A DNA stretch of 64,000 bases from Anaerolineales bacterium (GCA_020060485.1 JAGVAB010000158.1:17268-81267); one strand, 5' to 3'; counted from the first letter of the stretch, positions 47,122 through 56,266 are shown. Program-made: numbers and translations. The notes: generated by a model from the sequence alone, not told the origin.

Positions 47122-48019
47122 ATATCAATTCCACAAAGCGCTGTCTGTCCATGTCTATCCCCACGTCCACATTAGACTGCCAACCGCGTTGGCCGGAAAC
47201 ATCAGCCACCGTGCGGCCGCGGGTCAGAGCCCCTTGCAGTTCAATACCCACCCACATGGGTCTGGTGGTCAAAACCTGCGGCTCGATCACCGCCGCCACC
47301 GCACACGGGTCAAAGATCTGCCCACCCTCGCTGCCCAGATGCTCCTGGAACCATTGCACATCGGCGGCCATCAGGTCGGCGGCAATCTCAGCCCAGGGGG
47401 TGCCCAGGCTGCGAATGCGTTCCACATCCTGCGGCAGCACCAGCGCCCGCGCCGTAACTTCCAGCCCAACCATGGTCACGGGAATGCCGGCCGAGAACAC
47501 GATATGAGCAGCCTCGGGATCGGCCAGGATATTAAACTCGGCCGAGGGTGTGGTGTTGCCCTCCTGATAGGCGCCGCCCATGGTCACGATGCGCGGGATG
47601 CGCTGCGCCAGACGCGGCTCCAAACGCAAGGCAAGGGCCAGGTTGGTTTGCGGCCCCAATGGCATGTAGATGGTCTGCGGTCCATTCTCGCCCAGGTAAT
47701 AATCGATCAGGAACTGCACGGCATGTTCCTGTTCAGTCTGTTTGGCAGTTTGGGGCAGCGGCAGGCGCACGCGTTGAATATCCAGGGTCGGAGCAAACTG
47801 CCCCAGCAAAGGCACTGCCGCCCCGGCGTACACCGGCACATGCGCCAAACCGCCAGCGGCCAGCGTGCGCAGCGTGTTGTCCATGGTGGTTTCCAGGGGT
47901 GCATTGCCATGCACCGCCAGAGCTGCCACCAGTTCCAGGGCAGGATGATGCCCGGCCATCAGCAGCGCCACGGCATCGTCACGCCCGGTATCCACATCCA
48001 GGATCACTTTTTGAGGCAC
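47105..48019 (-). CDS. Inosine/uridine-preferring nucleoside hydrolase family protein (A)
   Basis: 304 aa. N-terminal calcium-binding DVDTGRDD motif (D-x-D-x3-DD), the TMGGA strand, and TPSAEFNILADPEAA are family hallmarks. The C-terminal position that is HD in classical IunH enzymes reads FDPCAVAAV here, so the catalytic His is Phe. GTG 48019 is chosen as start: GGGAGG lies eight bases upstream and the protein begins right at the conserved first strand. The alternative ATG further upstream overlaps the BtpA gene. May hydrolyse a non-standard nucleoside. Confidence 0.86.
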   Translation of the reverse strand: MPQKVILDVDTGRDDAVALLMAGHHPALELVAALAVHGNAPLETTMDNTLRTLAAGGLAHVPVYAGAAVPLLGQFAPTLDIQRVRLPLPQTAKQTEQEHAVQFLIDYYLGENGPQTIYMPLGPQTNLALALRLEPRLAQRIPRIVTMGGAYQEGNTTPSAEFNILADPEAAHIVFSAGIPVTMVGLEVTARALVLPQDVERIRSLGTPWAEIAADLMAADVQWFQEHLGSEGGQIFDPCAVAAVIEPQVLTTRPMWVGIELQGALTRGRTVADVSGQRGWQSNVDVGIDMDRQRFVELIYDGLR

Positions 48020-48041
48020 AGGCCCATCCTCCCGGCGCAAA

Positions 48042-48857
48042 TCACACAGTTCCGGCTGCATCCATGAAGGCCCGGATGCGTTCATATTCCCATTCGGCCA
48101 GCATCGATTCGCGCGTCCAGCCGGAAAGCGGTTTGAAGGTGCTGGAAACAACCACTCCATCGGCTATACGCAACACATCCTTAATATTATCCGCTGTGGC
48201 ACCCCCGCCCAGGAACAGCGGCACACCCAGATGGGCTGCCCGCACTTCTGCCAGCATCTCCAGCGATTCGCCAAACGACCCGCCAGTCAGAATCAGACCA
48301 TCCGCCCGGCAATGCACAGCTGCCTGGCGGGCTTCTTCCACCAATGGCATGCGCCCCAGCGGCTGGCCAGTGCGGTCATACACATCCGCCAAAATCTGGA
48401 TGTCTTCGGCGTGCAGTTTTGCCCTGTACTGGATGGCCTCATAAGCGCAGCCTTGCAGCACGCCTTCGGCCTTAACCATGGCGCCCACATACACTTTCAG
48501 GCGTACAAATTGCGCCCCGATCGCCTGGGCAATGGCCAGCGGCTCCTTGCAGCCATGACTCATCATGCAAATGCCCAGCACCAGATCGGGGAACTCGCGA
48601 CGCACCGCCGCCCCAACCACAGCCAGAGCGGCTGCGGCGTGCGGTTCAACGGACGGAGCGATGGGAGTATCTCCCAGGTCCTGCAGATAGATGACCGGTA
48701 CACCAGCCCTGACAGCCTTCTCAACGTTGCGCAAGGCATGCTCAACAGCCACCGCCACCGTTTGCGCGGCAGGATGCTGCGAGCCGGCCAGAGGCGGCAA
48801 ATGAATGGCGCCAATCACTGCCGGGCGTCCGGCCGGGATCCAGGATACGGGCGTCAT
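48042..48857 (-). CDS. BtpA/SgcQ-family TIM-barrel protein
   Basis: 271 aa. Family pattern AVIGAIHLPPLAGSQ near the N-terminus, VPVIYLQDLGDTP, GICMMSHGCKEPLAIA, FVRLKVYVGA, GLILTGGSFGE and FLGGGATADNIKDVL phosphate-binding end of the barrel. BtpA was named for photosystem I stability in cyanobacteria and SgcQ is an E. coli sugar-operon member; the chemistry of the family is poorly known. ATG 48857 overlaps the SIS gene stop as ATGA. The phosphate-binding barrel suggests a sugar- or nucleotide-phosphate substrate (inference). Confidence 0.87.
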   Translation of the reverse strand: MTPVSWIPAGRPAVIGAIHLPPLAGSQHPAAQTVAVAVEHALRNVEKAVRAGVPVIYLQDLGDTPIAPSVEPHAAAALAVVGAAVRREFPDLVLGICMMSHGCKEPLAIAQAIGAQFVRLKVYVGAMVKAEGVLQGCAYEAIQYRAKLHAEDIQILADVYDRTGQPLGRMPLVEEARQAAVHCRADGLILTGGSFGESLEMLAEVRAAHLGVPLFLGGGATADNIKDVLRIADGVVVSSTFKPLSGWTRESMLAEWEYERIRAFMDAAGTV

Positions 48858-50002
48858 GCTTGCCATCTCTCCCACATTTCACTGGATTGAATGCGGCTGA
48901 TTCCGCCGCCTTCTTCTTCATTCCGCCCGCCCTGGAAGCCGCGGAAGAAAGGCTCACCAATCAAATCGGAACGGTAGGCAGCAAACAAACCCGCCGGGAT
49001 GCAGGCCAGCAGGGGCGAGAACATTTCAGGCACATCCGCCAGCAGCAGGCTGACCGCAGCAGTTTCATGCAAGCCGGTGGCACTGCGCGGGGCAACCGCC
49101 GCCACGCGCCGGCCGATCTTTTTGGCGGCCATGGCCGTTTCCTGTGCCCGGCTCAGGTCACGCTGCCCGGCACTGATAATGAAAGTCGGGGTGGCCGGAT
49201 GGCGCACAAAGTATTGCAGGTGATTCCATTCCTCCATATCCTGACCCAGGGCTGGGTCGCCGGTGGCTTCCAAAATCTTGGCGGCCGAGAAGAGCGCCGT
49301 GGCGAAATTGGGGCCAGTGCCACAGAAGACAAAGTCTCCCGCATCCTGCCAGTCGGCCGCCAGTTGCCGGGCCGGGGCATCGCTGATATCAATGGTTTCC
49401 TGCAAGGCTTCGCCCAAGCCGCGGATCTGCGCCCGCATCTCATTGGCCTGGCCAGTGGTCATATGCCCGCGCACCTCACCCAGGCGCACTGCCATCAATA
49501 ACAAGGCTAACTGGTTGGCAAAATAGCTGCGAGCTCCAGGCACCACCACGCCCTCCGGTTTAGGCAGAGACGGCACACGAATATTCATGGTCAAATCGGA
49601 CTCGCGGGCCACCTTGCCCTCCGGGTTACCGGTCAGACCCAGGGCAGTGATGCCGTTCAAGCGGGCCATGCGCAACGCTTCAGCGGTGCGGGCCACCGCT
49701 CCCGAGACCGAGAGGCCCACCAGCATCTGCATCTTTGGTCCCAGTTTGGGCAGGTTTCCGGCAACATAGCGGGCAAAATGCATGGAACGCATTGCCGAAG
49801 CGGGCAGGCCGCTCAGCTTGCCAAAGGCCAACTCCATGCCCAGCGGAGCGAAATGCGAATCGCCGCACCCGGCAAAATAGACATGTTTCAAGGACAGGCA
49901 CAGTTCAGGATGCATGGTTTCACGCGCCGCATCATCCATTTCCTGAAACACATCCTGCAAAAGTACGGGTAAGCTTTTGAACTCATTCACCATGGCATTC
50001 AT
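48854..50002 (-). CDS. SIS-domain protein, isomerase/deglycase-like
   Basis: 382 aa with two SIS (sugar isomerase) domains as in the isomerase half of GlmS, AgaS and FrlB. First SIS: VYFAGCGDSHFAPLG, LSVSGAVARTAEALRMA. Second: FVFCGTGPNFATALFSAAKILE, followed by DMEEWNHLQYF, which corresponds in position to the E-x-x-HGP region of deglycases. AGGAG precedes the ATG. FrlB-type enzymes act after a PfkB kinase, and PfkB genes lie right upstream, so a kinase plus deglycase/isomerase pair is plausible. Confidence 0.83.
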   Translation of the reverse strand: MNAMVNEFKSLPVLLQDVFQEMDDAARETMHPELCLSLKHVYFAGCGDSHFAPLGMELAFGKLSGLPASAMRSMHFARYVAGNLPKLGPKMQMLVGLSVSGAVARTAEALRMARLNGITALGLTGNPEGKVARESDLTMNIRVPSLPKPEGVVVPGARSYFANQLALLLMAVRLGEVRGHMTTGQANEMRAQIRGLGEALQETIDISDAPARQLAADWQDAGDFVFCGTGPNFATALFSAAKILEATGDPALGQDMEEWNHLQYFVRHPATPTFIISAGQRDLSRAQETAMAAKKIGRRVAAVAPRSATGLHETAAVSLLLADVPEMFSPLLACIPAGLFAAYRSDLIGEPFFRGFQGGRNEEEGGGISRIQSSEMWERWQA

Positions 50003-50056
50003 TTTTCTACTCTCCTTTTTCTTGTCAGTTCAACGTTTGAACTTGCTGTTCATTCT

Positions 50057-50998
50057 TCATAAATTGACCGATGTTACATCCAGCCGCAAACCTTCCAGCC
50101 GGCGCTGCGCTTCTTGCACCAGACGAGACGAAAAGACAGGCAGGCCCACCTGCTCCACCAGGAAGGAAGCAGCTACAGCTCCACATATACCGGCAGTCAG
50201 CAAATCGCCAGTCTGGCACCAGCCAGCCAAAAAACCGCCGCAGAAGGCATTGCCAGCACCAACCGCATCCACCACTGGCACCGCACAGGCCGGAATGCAG
50301 AAGGCCTGCTGTGCAGCGGAATCTGCCACCAGGGCACCTGCCGCCCCCAGGCGCAGACACAGCAGCCTGGCACCGGCATCCAGCAGGCGCTGTGCCAGTT
50401 GCTGCGGCTGACCCTCACCCACCAAGGAGCGGGCTTCATGCTCATTCAGCGAGAAGATATCAGCCGCCCCCACCAGCTTCTTCAAACCATCTGCATCCAG
50501 CTGCCTGGCAGCCGGGCAAAAACTCTCCACGCTGACCACGCCTCCCAAATCCACCAAACCAGCAATAAAGTCGTAGTCAGCTGAGAGCGGGTGCACCCCC
50601 AGATGATACCCTTTGGCCTGCCGGTAATCCGGCGGCAGGTATTCCAGACGGCGCTGCAACTGGCCGCGAATCACCTCCGGCCCCACCCGCCAGACCTGGG
50701 TGCGCAAGCCGCTGGTCTCCGTCACCTGCCAGGCACGCGCCGTCGGCAACTCGCTACGACGCAGCCCCTGACAGTCAATGCCAGCCTGCTGCAGCCAATC
50801 CTCAGCCGGGCGGGGAAAATCCTGTCCAACCCCGCCCACCAGACCGACCCTGTCACTCCACAGGCGCATGCCCAGTGCAGTCTGTGGACCGCCCCCGCCC
50901 AATACCCCCATGCGGGTCTGTCCATCCGGGAAGACCAGATCGTCCAAAAGAATATTGAAAGCCACATAGTCCAGGTTTTGAGCGACCATCTTCTTCAT
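50057..50998 (-). CDS. PfkB-like protein, GAGN type (1)
   Basis: 313-aa ribokinase-fold protein. N-terminus YVAFNILLDDLVFPDG then TRMGVLGGGGPQTALGMRLW is shared with the next gene and the fusion protein. Active-site motif is VDAVGAGNAFCGG with Asn250 where PfkB kinases have the catalytic Asp. The rest of the ATP-site region is conserved in length. A second Met at codon 4 is a possible start. Nominal substrate would be a sugar or nucleoside, but kinase activity is doubtful with Asn at this position. Confidence 0.84.
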   Translation of the reverse strand: MKKMVAQNLDYVAFNILLDDLVFPDGQTRMGVLGGGGPQTALGMRLWSDRVGLVGGVGQDFPRPAEDWLQQAGIDCQGLRRSELPTARAWQVTETSGLRTQVWRVGPEVIRGQLQRRLEYLPPDYRQAKGYHLGVHPLSADYDFIAGLVDLGGVVSVESFCPAARQLDADGLKKLVGAADIFSLNEHEARSLVGEGQPQQLAQRLLDAGARLLCLRLGAAGALVADSAAQQAFCIPACAVPVVDAVGAGNAFCGGFLAGWCQTGDLLTAGICGAVAASFLVEQVGLPVFSSRLVQEAQRRLEGLRLDVTSVNL

Positions 50999-51028
50999 CC
51001 TGCGTTCATTTCGACAAGCCCCAACCCC

Positions 51029-51982
51029 TCAAACATCTGGCAGTTCAAACGTCTCAACCTGCGAGCGGTGTCGGGAAAAGCGGTTACGCGCTTCCCGACA
51101 GACTTGCTCATTGAAGACCGGCAAACCTATCTGTTCTACCAGAAAAGAAGCTGAAACAGAACCATACAACCCGGCGGTTTGCAAATCGCCTGTCTCACGC
51201 CAGCCCACCAGGAAACCGCCGCAAAAGGCATTGCCCGCCCCGATAGGATCCACCACGCTGGTGGGTACGGCCGGAATATGCAGCATATGGCGGCTGTGCC
51301 TATCGGCTGCCAGAGCGCCGTCTGCCCCCATGCGCAGCACCGCCCGCGGTGCCCCGGCCTTAACCAGCCTGGCCAGAAGCTGCGCCGGTTCGCCCGGCCC
51401 CAAAAGGGAATGCGCTTCAGCCAAATTGGGCGAGAAAATATCGAGCCCGGTCAGAAATGCCTCCAGTTCACCGGAAACAAGCTGGCGCTTGGCCATTTCA
51501 CTGGTCTCGACACTGACCACACCGCCGGCGGTACGCACATCCGTGAGAAAGCAAAATGCAGGCCGCAAGGGCTCCAGACAGAGATGATAGCCACCTGCCT
51601 GCTGCAAAACAGGGGGAATGCGCTCCCAGGGACAATCCAGGCTGGCCTTGACCACCTCTGGCGCCACCCGCCAGATCTCGGTGCGATGTCCATTGAACTC
51701 CATCACCTGCCAGGCGCGCGGCGTAGGCAAGCCCAGATCATACAAACCTTGCAGGCTGATCTGTAAATTCTCCAGATCTGTCCGCACCTGCCGCGGCAGG
51801 TCGCTGCCCACGGCAGCCACCAGAGCCACCGAGTCACTCCACAGGCGCATACCAAAGGCTGCCTGCGGCCCGCCGCCGCCCAGGATTCCCATCCGGGTTC
51901 GGCCGTCAGGAAAAACAATATCGTCGATAATCACATTAAACGCCAGATAATCCATGTGTCCGTCCAGGCCCTTAAGACTCAT
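51029..51982 (-). CDS. PfkB-like protein, GAGN type (2)
   Basis: 317 aa, clear paralogue of the protein encoded next downstream: YLAFNVIIDDIVFPDG, TRMGILGGGGPQAAFGMRLW, and VDPIGAGNAFCGG with Asn251 in place of the catalytic Asp. Starts either at ATG 51982, overlapping the upstream PfkB gene by 11 bases, or at ATG 51955. Conservation of the two neighbouring copies outside the motif argues for a retained function rather than decay. Confidence 0.83.
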   Translation of the reverse strand: MSLKGLDGHMDYLAFNVIIDDIVFPDGRTRMGILGGGGPQAAFGMRLWSDSVALVAAVGSDLPRQVRTDLENLQISLQGLYDLGLPTPRAWQVMEFNGHRTEIWRVAPEVVKASLDCPWERIPPVLQQAGGYHLCLEPLRPAFCFLTDVRTAGGVVSVETSEMAKRQLVSGELEAFLTGLDIFSPNLAEAHSLLGPGEPAQLLARLVKAGAPRAVLRMGADGALAADRHSRHMLHIPAVPTSVVDPIGAGNAFCGGFLVGWRETGDLQTAGLYGSVSASFLVEQIGLPVFNEQVCREARNRFSRHRSQVETFELPDV

Positions 51983-52913
51983 GCGGCTGGTGGGTCTTCA
52001 AAAAAGCTCCCACTTCCGCCCCATTGGGCAAACCACCGCGCGGGCCGGCATGGCCTACAGCAATGGCCGCCGCGGCGCTGGCCGTGCGCAGGCAATCCTC
52101 CAGCGGATGGTTTGCCAACCAGGCCCACAAAAAAGCGGCGTGGAAGCAATCGCCTGCTCCGGTCGTGTCAACCACCGGCACCCGGAAGCCAGGCGTTCGG
52201 TAACTTTTTTCTTTGGTGAAAGCAGCTGCCCCGCGGCTGCCCAGGGTGATGACCACCAGATCCGGCCCCAGGGCCAGCAAGGTGCTGGCAGCCTGCTCCA
52301 CATCCTGCTGGCCGCTGGCAAAACGGGCACCGTCCTCACTGCAAAAAGCGATGTCCACCCATTTGAGCGCCTGCAAGAGATCCGGGCCCTGCAAAGGCAC
52401 ACTGGATTCGATGTCGACCACAACCTGCCCGCCGCCGGTGTGTACCGCTCCGGCAAAGGCTTCAAACCAGCCCAATTCATATGGCATGGTATACCCCAGG
52501 CGGCTGTGGCTCAGGGTCTGGCACACGGCAGGGGTCAAGCTGGGCAGGGCCTGCATGGTGGGCACGATCAGCAGACTGCGCTCTCCACAAGGATCCACCA
52601 ACACCACACACAAATCTGTCAGGCTGTTGGGCAATACTTCGGCGGTGCCGGCATCCACGCCAAACTCGGCAAAGGCATCCAGAAATTCCTGTCCGGCATC
52701 ATCATCGCCGACCCGCCCCGACCAGCCGGTGTGCAGCCCCAGCCGTCCGGCGGCGCAAGCTGCATTGGCGATCAAACCACCGGGGAACCGCCCAGCAAAT
52801 TGAACCGGCATTTTCTCTCCGGCGACCAGCATGCGCGGTACGCGCAGCACCAGGTCAACAGAGGTGCCCCCTACACAGAATAGGTCATACCGCTCTTTCG
52901 TCAACCGGCCCAT
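51972..52913 (-). CDS. PfkB-family carbohydrate/nucleoside kinase (canonical 1)
   Basis: 313-aa ribokinase-like kinase with an intact active site VDTTGAGDCFHAAF. Also FCVGGTSVDLVLRVPRM at the start, the RFPGGLIANAACAAGRLG substrate loop and VVITLGSRGAAAF ATP-site strand. ATG 52913 is chosen because AAAGG is just before it and the conserved first strand follows; an upstream extension lacks similarity. Lies 17 bases after a nucleoside hydrolase gene, suggesting phosphorylation of the released ribose or of a nucleoside. Confidence 0.88.
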   Translation of the reverse strand: MGRLTKERYDLFCVGGTSVDLVLRVPRMLVAGEKMPVQFAGRFPGGLIANAACAAGRLGLHTGWSGRVGDDDAGQEFLDAFAEFGVDAGTAEVLPNSLTDLCVVLVDPCGERSLLIVPTMQALPSLTPAVCQTLSHSRLGYTMPYELGWFEAFAGAVHTGGGQVVVDIESSVPLQGPDLLQALKWVDIAFCSEDGARFASGQQDVEQAASTLLALGPDLVVITLGSRGAAAFTKEKSYRTPGFRVPVVDTTGAGDCFHAAFLWAWLANHPLEDCLRTASAAAAIAVGHAGPRGGLPNGAEVGAFLKTHQPHES

Positions 52914-52929
52914 ACCTTTCTGACTGCAC

Positions 52930-53862
52930 TCAACGCAAGGTCTTGTACAGGGCTTCCTTCCAGCGCGGCACGTCAATCTGCCAGCAAACGGTTACGTTGG
53001 CGTCTTTCTCCAGGACGCCACGCTCATCCACTACCGTCATGCCGCGGGTCACCTGACTTTCCACCTCCACCGTCACATAGTATTTTCCCTTGCGGGTGCA
53101 AATGCCGGGGTCGAGGGCAATGGCCATGGTGATCGGGTCTGGCAGGGGCAGCATCGGTTCGCCTAACCACTGCCGGTTGGTTTGAATAGCCTGGCGGTTG
53201 CAATTGACCGTGAACTTGGCATAGGTGGTATCGATGGAAAGCACATCTTGAATGTCCTTTTCATCCAGGTTGGCCTCGCCGCGGCACAGTTCCCAGCCCA
53301 CCATGGTCAACGGCAAACCGGAATGGAAGACCATCTTGGCCGCTTCGGGATCCACATAGATATTGAACTCAGCCGCCGGGGTGATGTTGCCCAGGGTGGC
53401 AGCCGCCCCGCCCATCACATAGCACATGGGAATTTTCCCGGCCAGATCGGGGGCGATCGAGAGCGCCAGAGCAATATTGGTCAAAGGCCCCAAAGTGACC
53501 AGGATGATCTCATTGGGGTTGGCGCGGATGCAATCGATCAGGGCATTGACTGCATGCTGCTCTTGCACCTGCAAACCAGGTTCAGGATAGTTCATGCCGC
53601 CCATGCCGTCAGGACCATGGAAAAAATACCCAAAAACCGGCTCCTGCAAAAATGGCTTACCGGCCCCCTGGTACACCGGCACTCGCTTGCCGCACAGCTC
53701 CACCGTATACAAGGCGTTACGAGTGCATTCCTCCACACTAACATTTCCGGAAACAGTGGAAATGCCTTCCACAATGATCTCTTCATCCGGCCAGCGCAAG
53801 GCCATCAAAATGGCAACCGCATCATCAGATGCCGTGTCCGTATCAATCCAGATTCGTTTCAT
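52930..53862 (-). CDS. Inosine/uridine-preferring nucleoside hydrolase family protein (B)
   Basis: 310 aa. DTDTASDDAVAIL metal motif, YVMGGAAATLGNITPAAEFNIYVDPEAA in short conserved pieces, VTLGPLTNIALAL. At the HD position the sequence is LPDPITMAIA, so the catalytic His is Pro. ATG 53862 follows AAAGGAG at five bases. Second of three family members in the cluster, between another hydrolase and a PfkB kinase gene. Confidence 0.89.
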   Translation of the reverse strand: MKRIWIDTDTASDDAVAILMALRWPDEEIIVEGISTVSGNVSVEECTRNALYTVELCGKRVPVYQGAGKPFLQEPVFGYFFHGPDGMGGMNYPEPGLQVQEQHAVNALIDCIRANPNEIILVTLGPLTNIALALSIAPDLAGKIPMCYVMGGAAATLGNITPAAEFNIYVDPEAAKMVFHSGLPLTMVGWELCRGEANLDEKDIQDVLSIDTTYAKFTVNCNRQAIQTNRQWLGEPMLPLPDPITMAIALDPGICTRKGKYYVTVEVESQVTRGMTVVDERGVLEKDANVTVCWQIDVPRWKEALYKTLR

Positions 53863-53919
53863 CTTTGCTCCTTTCGCCCACACTCAGGCGAAACTCAAAT
53901 CTTCCATCCCGAAAAATGG

Positions 53920-54852
53920 TTACTTTGTCATCCGTTCCAGATACAGGTCGAGCACAGCCCGGGCATCCACATCCACACAGACACTGGCAGCGCGGTAATC
54001 CACCCAGCGATGACGCTCATCGGCAATGGTCTTGCCCATACAGCGTCCTTCTGTTTCGACCACCACCGGCGACTGGCTGGTCACGAATAGATCCGGGCGC
54101 AGCACATAGGCCACTGCCGAGGGATCGTGGGTATAGATGGCTCCGTCCGCACCATAGCTCTGGTCAAAATAACTGCGATAGCAGGGCAGGATCTGGCGGA
54201 TCAGATTGATCGCCGGGTTATCCGCCGCCAACAGCTTCTCGAAATAAGCGTTATCCATGACCACCTTGTGGGTGACGTCCAGGCCAACCATAGTTACCTG
54301 CCAACCGGCGCTGAACACCATCTGGGCGGCGTGCGGGTCGTGATAGATATTGGCCTCAGCCAGAGGGGTGATATTACCCGGCACATGCGCCGCGCCGCCC
54401 ATCAGCACCACCTCGGCCGCCAGTTCGGCTATGCGCGGTTCAAGGCGCAGCGCAAGAGCGATATTGGTCAACGGGCCAACCGGCACCAGGGTAATCTCAC
54501 CCGGGTTTGCCAGAACGGTTTCCACGATGAATTGAGCAGCGTGCATATCCAGCAGCCTGCCCTTGGGCGGCGGGGGGTTGGTGTTACCCATACCATCCTC
54601 GCCGTGCACCTGGGTTCCCAATTCCAGGGCCGGGATGACCACCCCGTGATCTGCACCGCGTGCCACTGGAATATGGTCATGGCCTTCCAACTCCACCAGA
54701 CGCAGGGCATTCTGCGCGGTAACTGCCCCGGCCGCATTGCCAAACACCGTCGTGACCCCGACCACTTCCAGCTCCGGGGAGCGCAGGGCAAAGGTCAAGG
54801 CCATGGTGTCATCCACACCGGGGTCGGTATCAAATATGATCTTTTTTGCCAT
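53920..54852 (-). CDS. Inosine/uridine-preferring nucleoside hydrolase family protein (C)
   Basis: 310 aa. FDTDPGVDD metal motif at residues 7-15, VPVGPLTNIALAL, VLMGGAAHVPGNITPLAEANIYHDP in parts and YTHDPSAVAYV, keeping the His-Asp pair that protonates the base. It is the only one of the three hydrolases with a fully classical active site, so the best candidate for true nucleoside hydrolysis. ATG 54852 has AGGAGG seven bases upstream. Confidence 0.93.
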   Translation of the reverse strand: MAKKIIFDTDPGVDDTMALTFALRSPELEVVGVTTVFGNAAGAVTAQNALRLVELEGHDHIPVARGADHGVVIPALELGTQVHGEDGMGNTNPPPPKGRLLDMHAAQFIVETVLANPGEITLVPVGPLTNIALALRLEPRIAELAAEVVLMGGAAHVPGNITPLAEANIYHDPHAAQMVFSAGWQVTMVGLDVTHKVVMDNAYFEKLLAADNPAINLIRQILPCYRSYFDQSYGADGAIYTHDPSAVAYVLRPDLFVTSQSPVVVETEGRCMGKTIADERHRWVDYRAASVCVDVDARAVLDLYLERMTK

Positions 54853-54866
54853 TGTTTCCTCCTGGC

Positions 54867-55277
54867 TCAAGTGTCGGCCATGATGCGTACCAGCACCTGA
54901 CGCGTACGCGGGCCGTCAAACTCAAAGAACATCACGCTCTGCGAACCACCCAGCAGCAGGTCGCCGCCGGTAACGATCAGGGAAAGATCACCCCCCACCA
55001 CAGAAGCCTTGACATGCCCGGAGGCATCCGCCGGGGTATCATAAGTGTGATGGAAATCAACGCGGGTTGGCACCAGGCGGTGCAGCTCGTCCACAATGTC
55101 ACAGACAGTGTTGGGATCCATGGCCGAATTGACGATCAAAGCCGCCGTGGTATGGGGCACATAGGCCACACAAAGGCCCTCCTGTACCCCGCTCTCGCGT
55201 ACCGCATCACGCAGCTGGTCAGTAATGTTGACCAGCGACTCTCCCGCTTCAGTTTGCAAATGTATTTTTTTCAACAT
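54867..55277 (-). CDS. YjbQ/UPF0047 family protein
   Basis: 136 aa single-domain protein of the secondary thiamine-phosphate-synthase (YjbQ) family. VPHTTAALIVN, GHVKASVVG, LLGGSQSVMFFEFDGPR match the family. E. coli YjbQ gives weak thiamine phosphate synthesis; the true role is unknown. Position between PfkB and nucleoside hydrolase genes is unusual and suggests a phosphosugar-related role here (inference). Confidence 0.9.
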   Translation of the reverse strand: MLKKIHLQTEAGESLVNITDQLRDAVRESGVQEGLCVAYVPHTTAALIVNSAMDPNTVCDIVDELHRLVPTRVDFHHTYDTPADASGHVKASVVGGDLSLIVTGGDLLLGGSQSVMFFEFDGPRTRQVLVRIMADT

Positions 55278-55292
55278 AACAGTGTCCTTTCG

Positions 55293-56246
55293 CTAGAAAT
55301 CTACATCCACTGAAAATTGATGCAGCACCTGGCGCAGTTCATCTACGGTGGGCACCTGCCGCCCGGAGCCAAACTTCTGCACCTTGGCCGCCCCCATGGC
55401 ATTGGCAAAAGAAGCCGTCTTTGCCAGCGGCCAGCCGCACAGATAGCCATACACGAAGGCCGCCATGAATGAATCCCCGGCCGCATTGGTATCCACCACT
55501 GGCACAGGATAACCGGGTTGCTCGAAACTCCCTTGTTTGCTATGCACCACACAGCCGTTCTGGCCGTGTTTGACACACACCAGGGCAGGCCCCATTTGCA
55601 GCAACCGCTGCGGGTCATCCGCTCCCGGGCAATGCTGGCCCAGCACCTTCAGTTCCGCTTCTGTCAACAAGACAATGGTTGTATTGGCGATCAATTGCTG
55701 GCATTGTTCCGGGCGGGCACCAGCAAACAGCGGACCTGGGTCAAAAACAACTGGCCGCCCTTGCTGGCGGGCAAAAGCCGCGGCCTGCAGAACACATTCC
55801 GCCAGGCGTTCTTCCATCATTGAATAACCCCAAACCTGTACAGCGTCTGCCGCAGTCAGTCTGGCCTGCCAATCTTCAGCAAGGGAAACCACTTGCCCCT
55901 GACCATACTGGCCCAGAAAAACATGCTGGCGGGCATCGCTCTCCAGCACAAAGACCGTGGTGGTGGTGCCATGCGGCTGGCGCTGAATGCCATCCACACC
56001 AACACCTTCCTCCTGAAGGATGTCCAGCAGGGAACTGCCATAGACATCCTCGCCCACCACGCCCAGGGCGTCCATCTGCATACCCAGGCGTGCCCCGGCG
56101 ACCAGGAAATTCCCTGCCCCGCCCGGTTCCATCTGCGTGCCATGCAGGATCTGGTGCTGGTCTGCCTCAACCGGCAGACATGGCACGCGTAAAATGACAT
56201 CCATCACCAGATCCCCCAGAGATACCACCTGAAAACCTTTTGACAT
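55293..56246 (-). CDS. PfkB-family kinase with NAAGD motif
   Basis: 317 aa. VVSLGDLVMDVILRVP start, MEPGGAGNFLVAGARLG substrate loop, and VVDTNAAGDSFMAAF: the Asp base is kept but the first Gly of GAGD is Ala, an atypical anion hole. ATG 56246 has GAGG five bases upstream and begins at the conserved strand; a long frame continues upstream into the next gene and is ignored. 15 bases before the YjbQ gene. Confidence 0.87.
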   Translation of the reverse strand: MSKGFQVVSLGDLVMDVILRVPCLPVEADQHQILHGTQMEPGGAGNFLVAGARLGMQMDALGVVGEDVYGSSLLDILQEEGVGVDGIQRQPHGTTTTVFVLESDARQHVFLGQYGQGQVVSLAEDWQARLTAADAVQVWGYSMMEERLAECVLQAAAFARQQGRPVVFDPGPLFAGARPEQCQQLIANTTIVLLTEAELKVLGQHCPGADDPQRLLQMGPALVCVKHGQNGCVVHSKQGSFEQPGYPVPVVDTNAAGDSFMAAFVYGYLCGWPLAKTASFANAMGAAKVQKFGSGRQVPTVDELRQVLHQFSVDVDF

Positions 56247-56266
56247 GCGGGCCTCATTTCTGTCGA

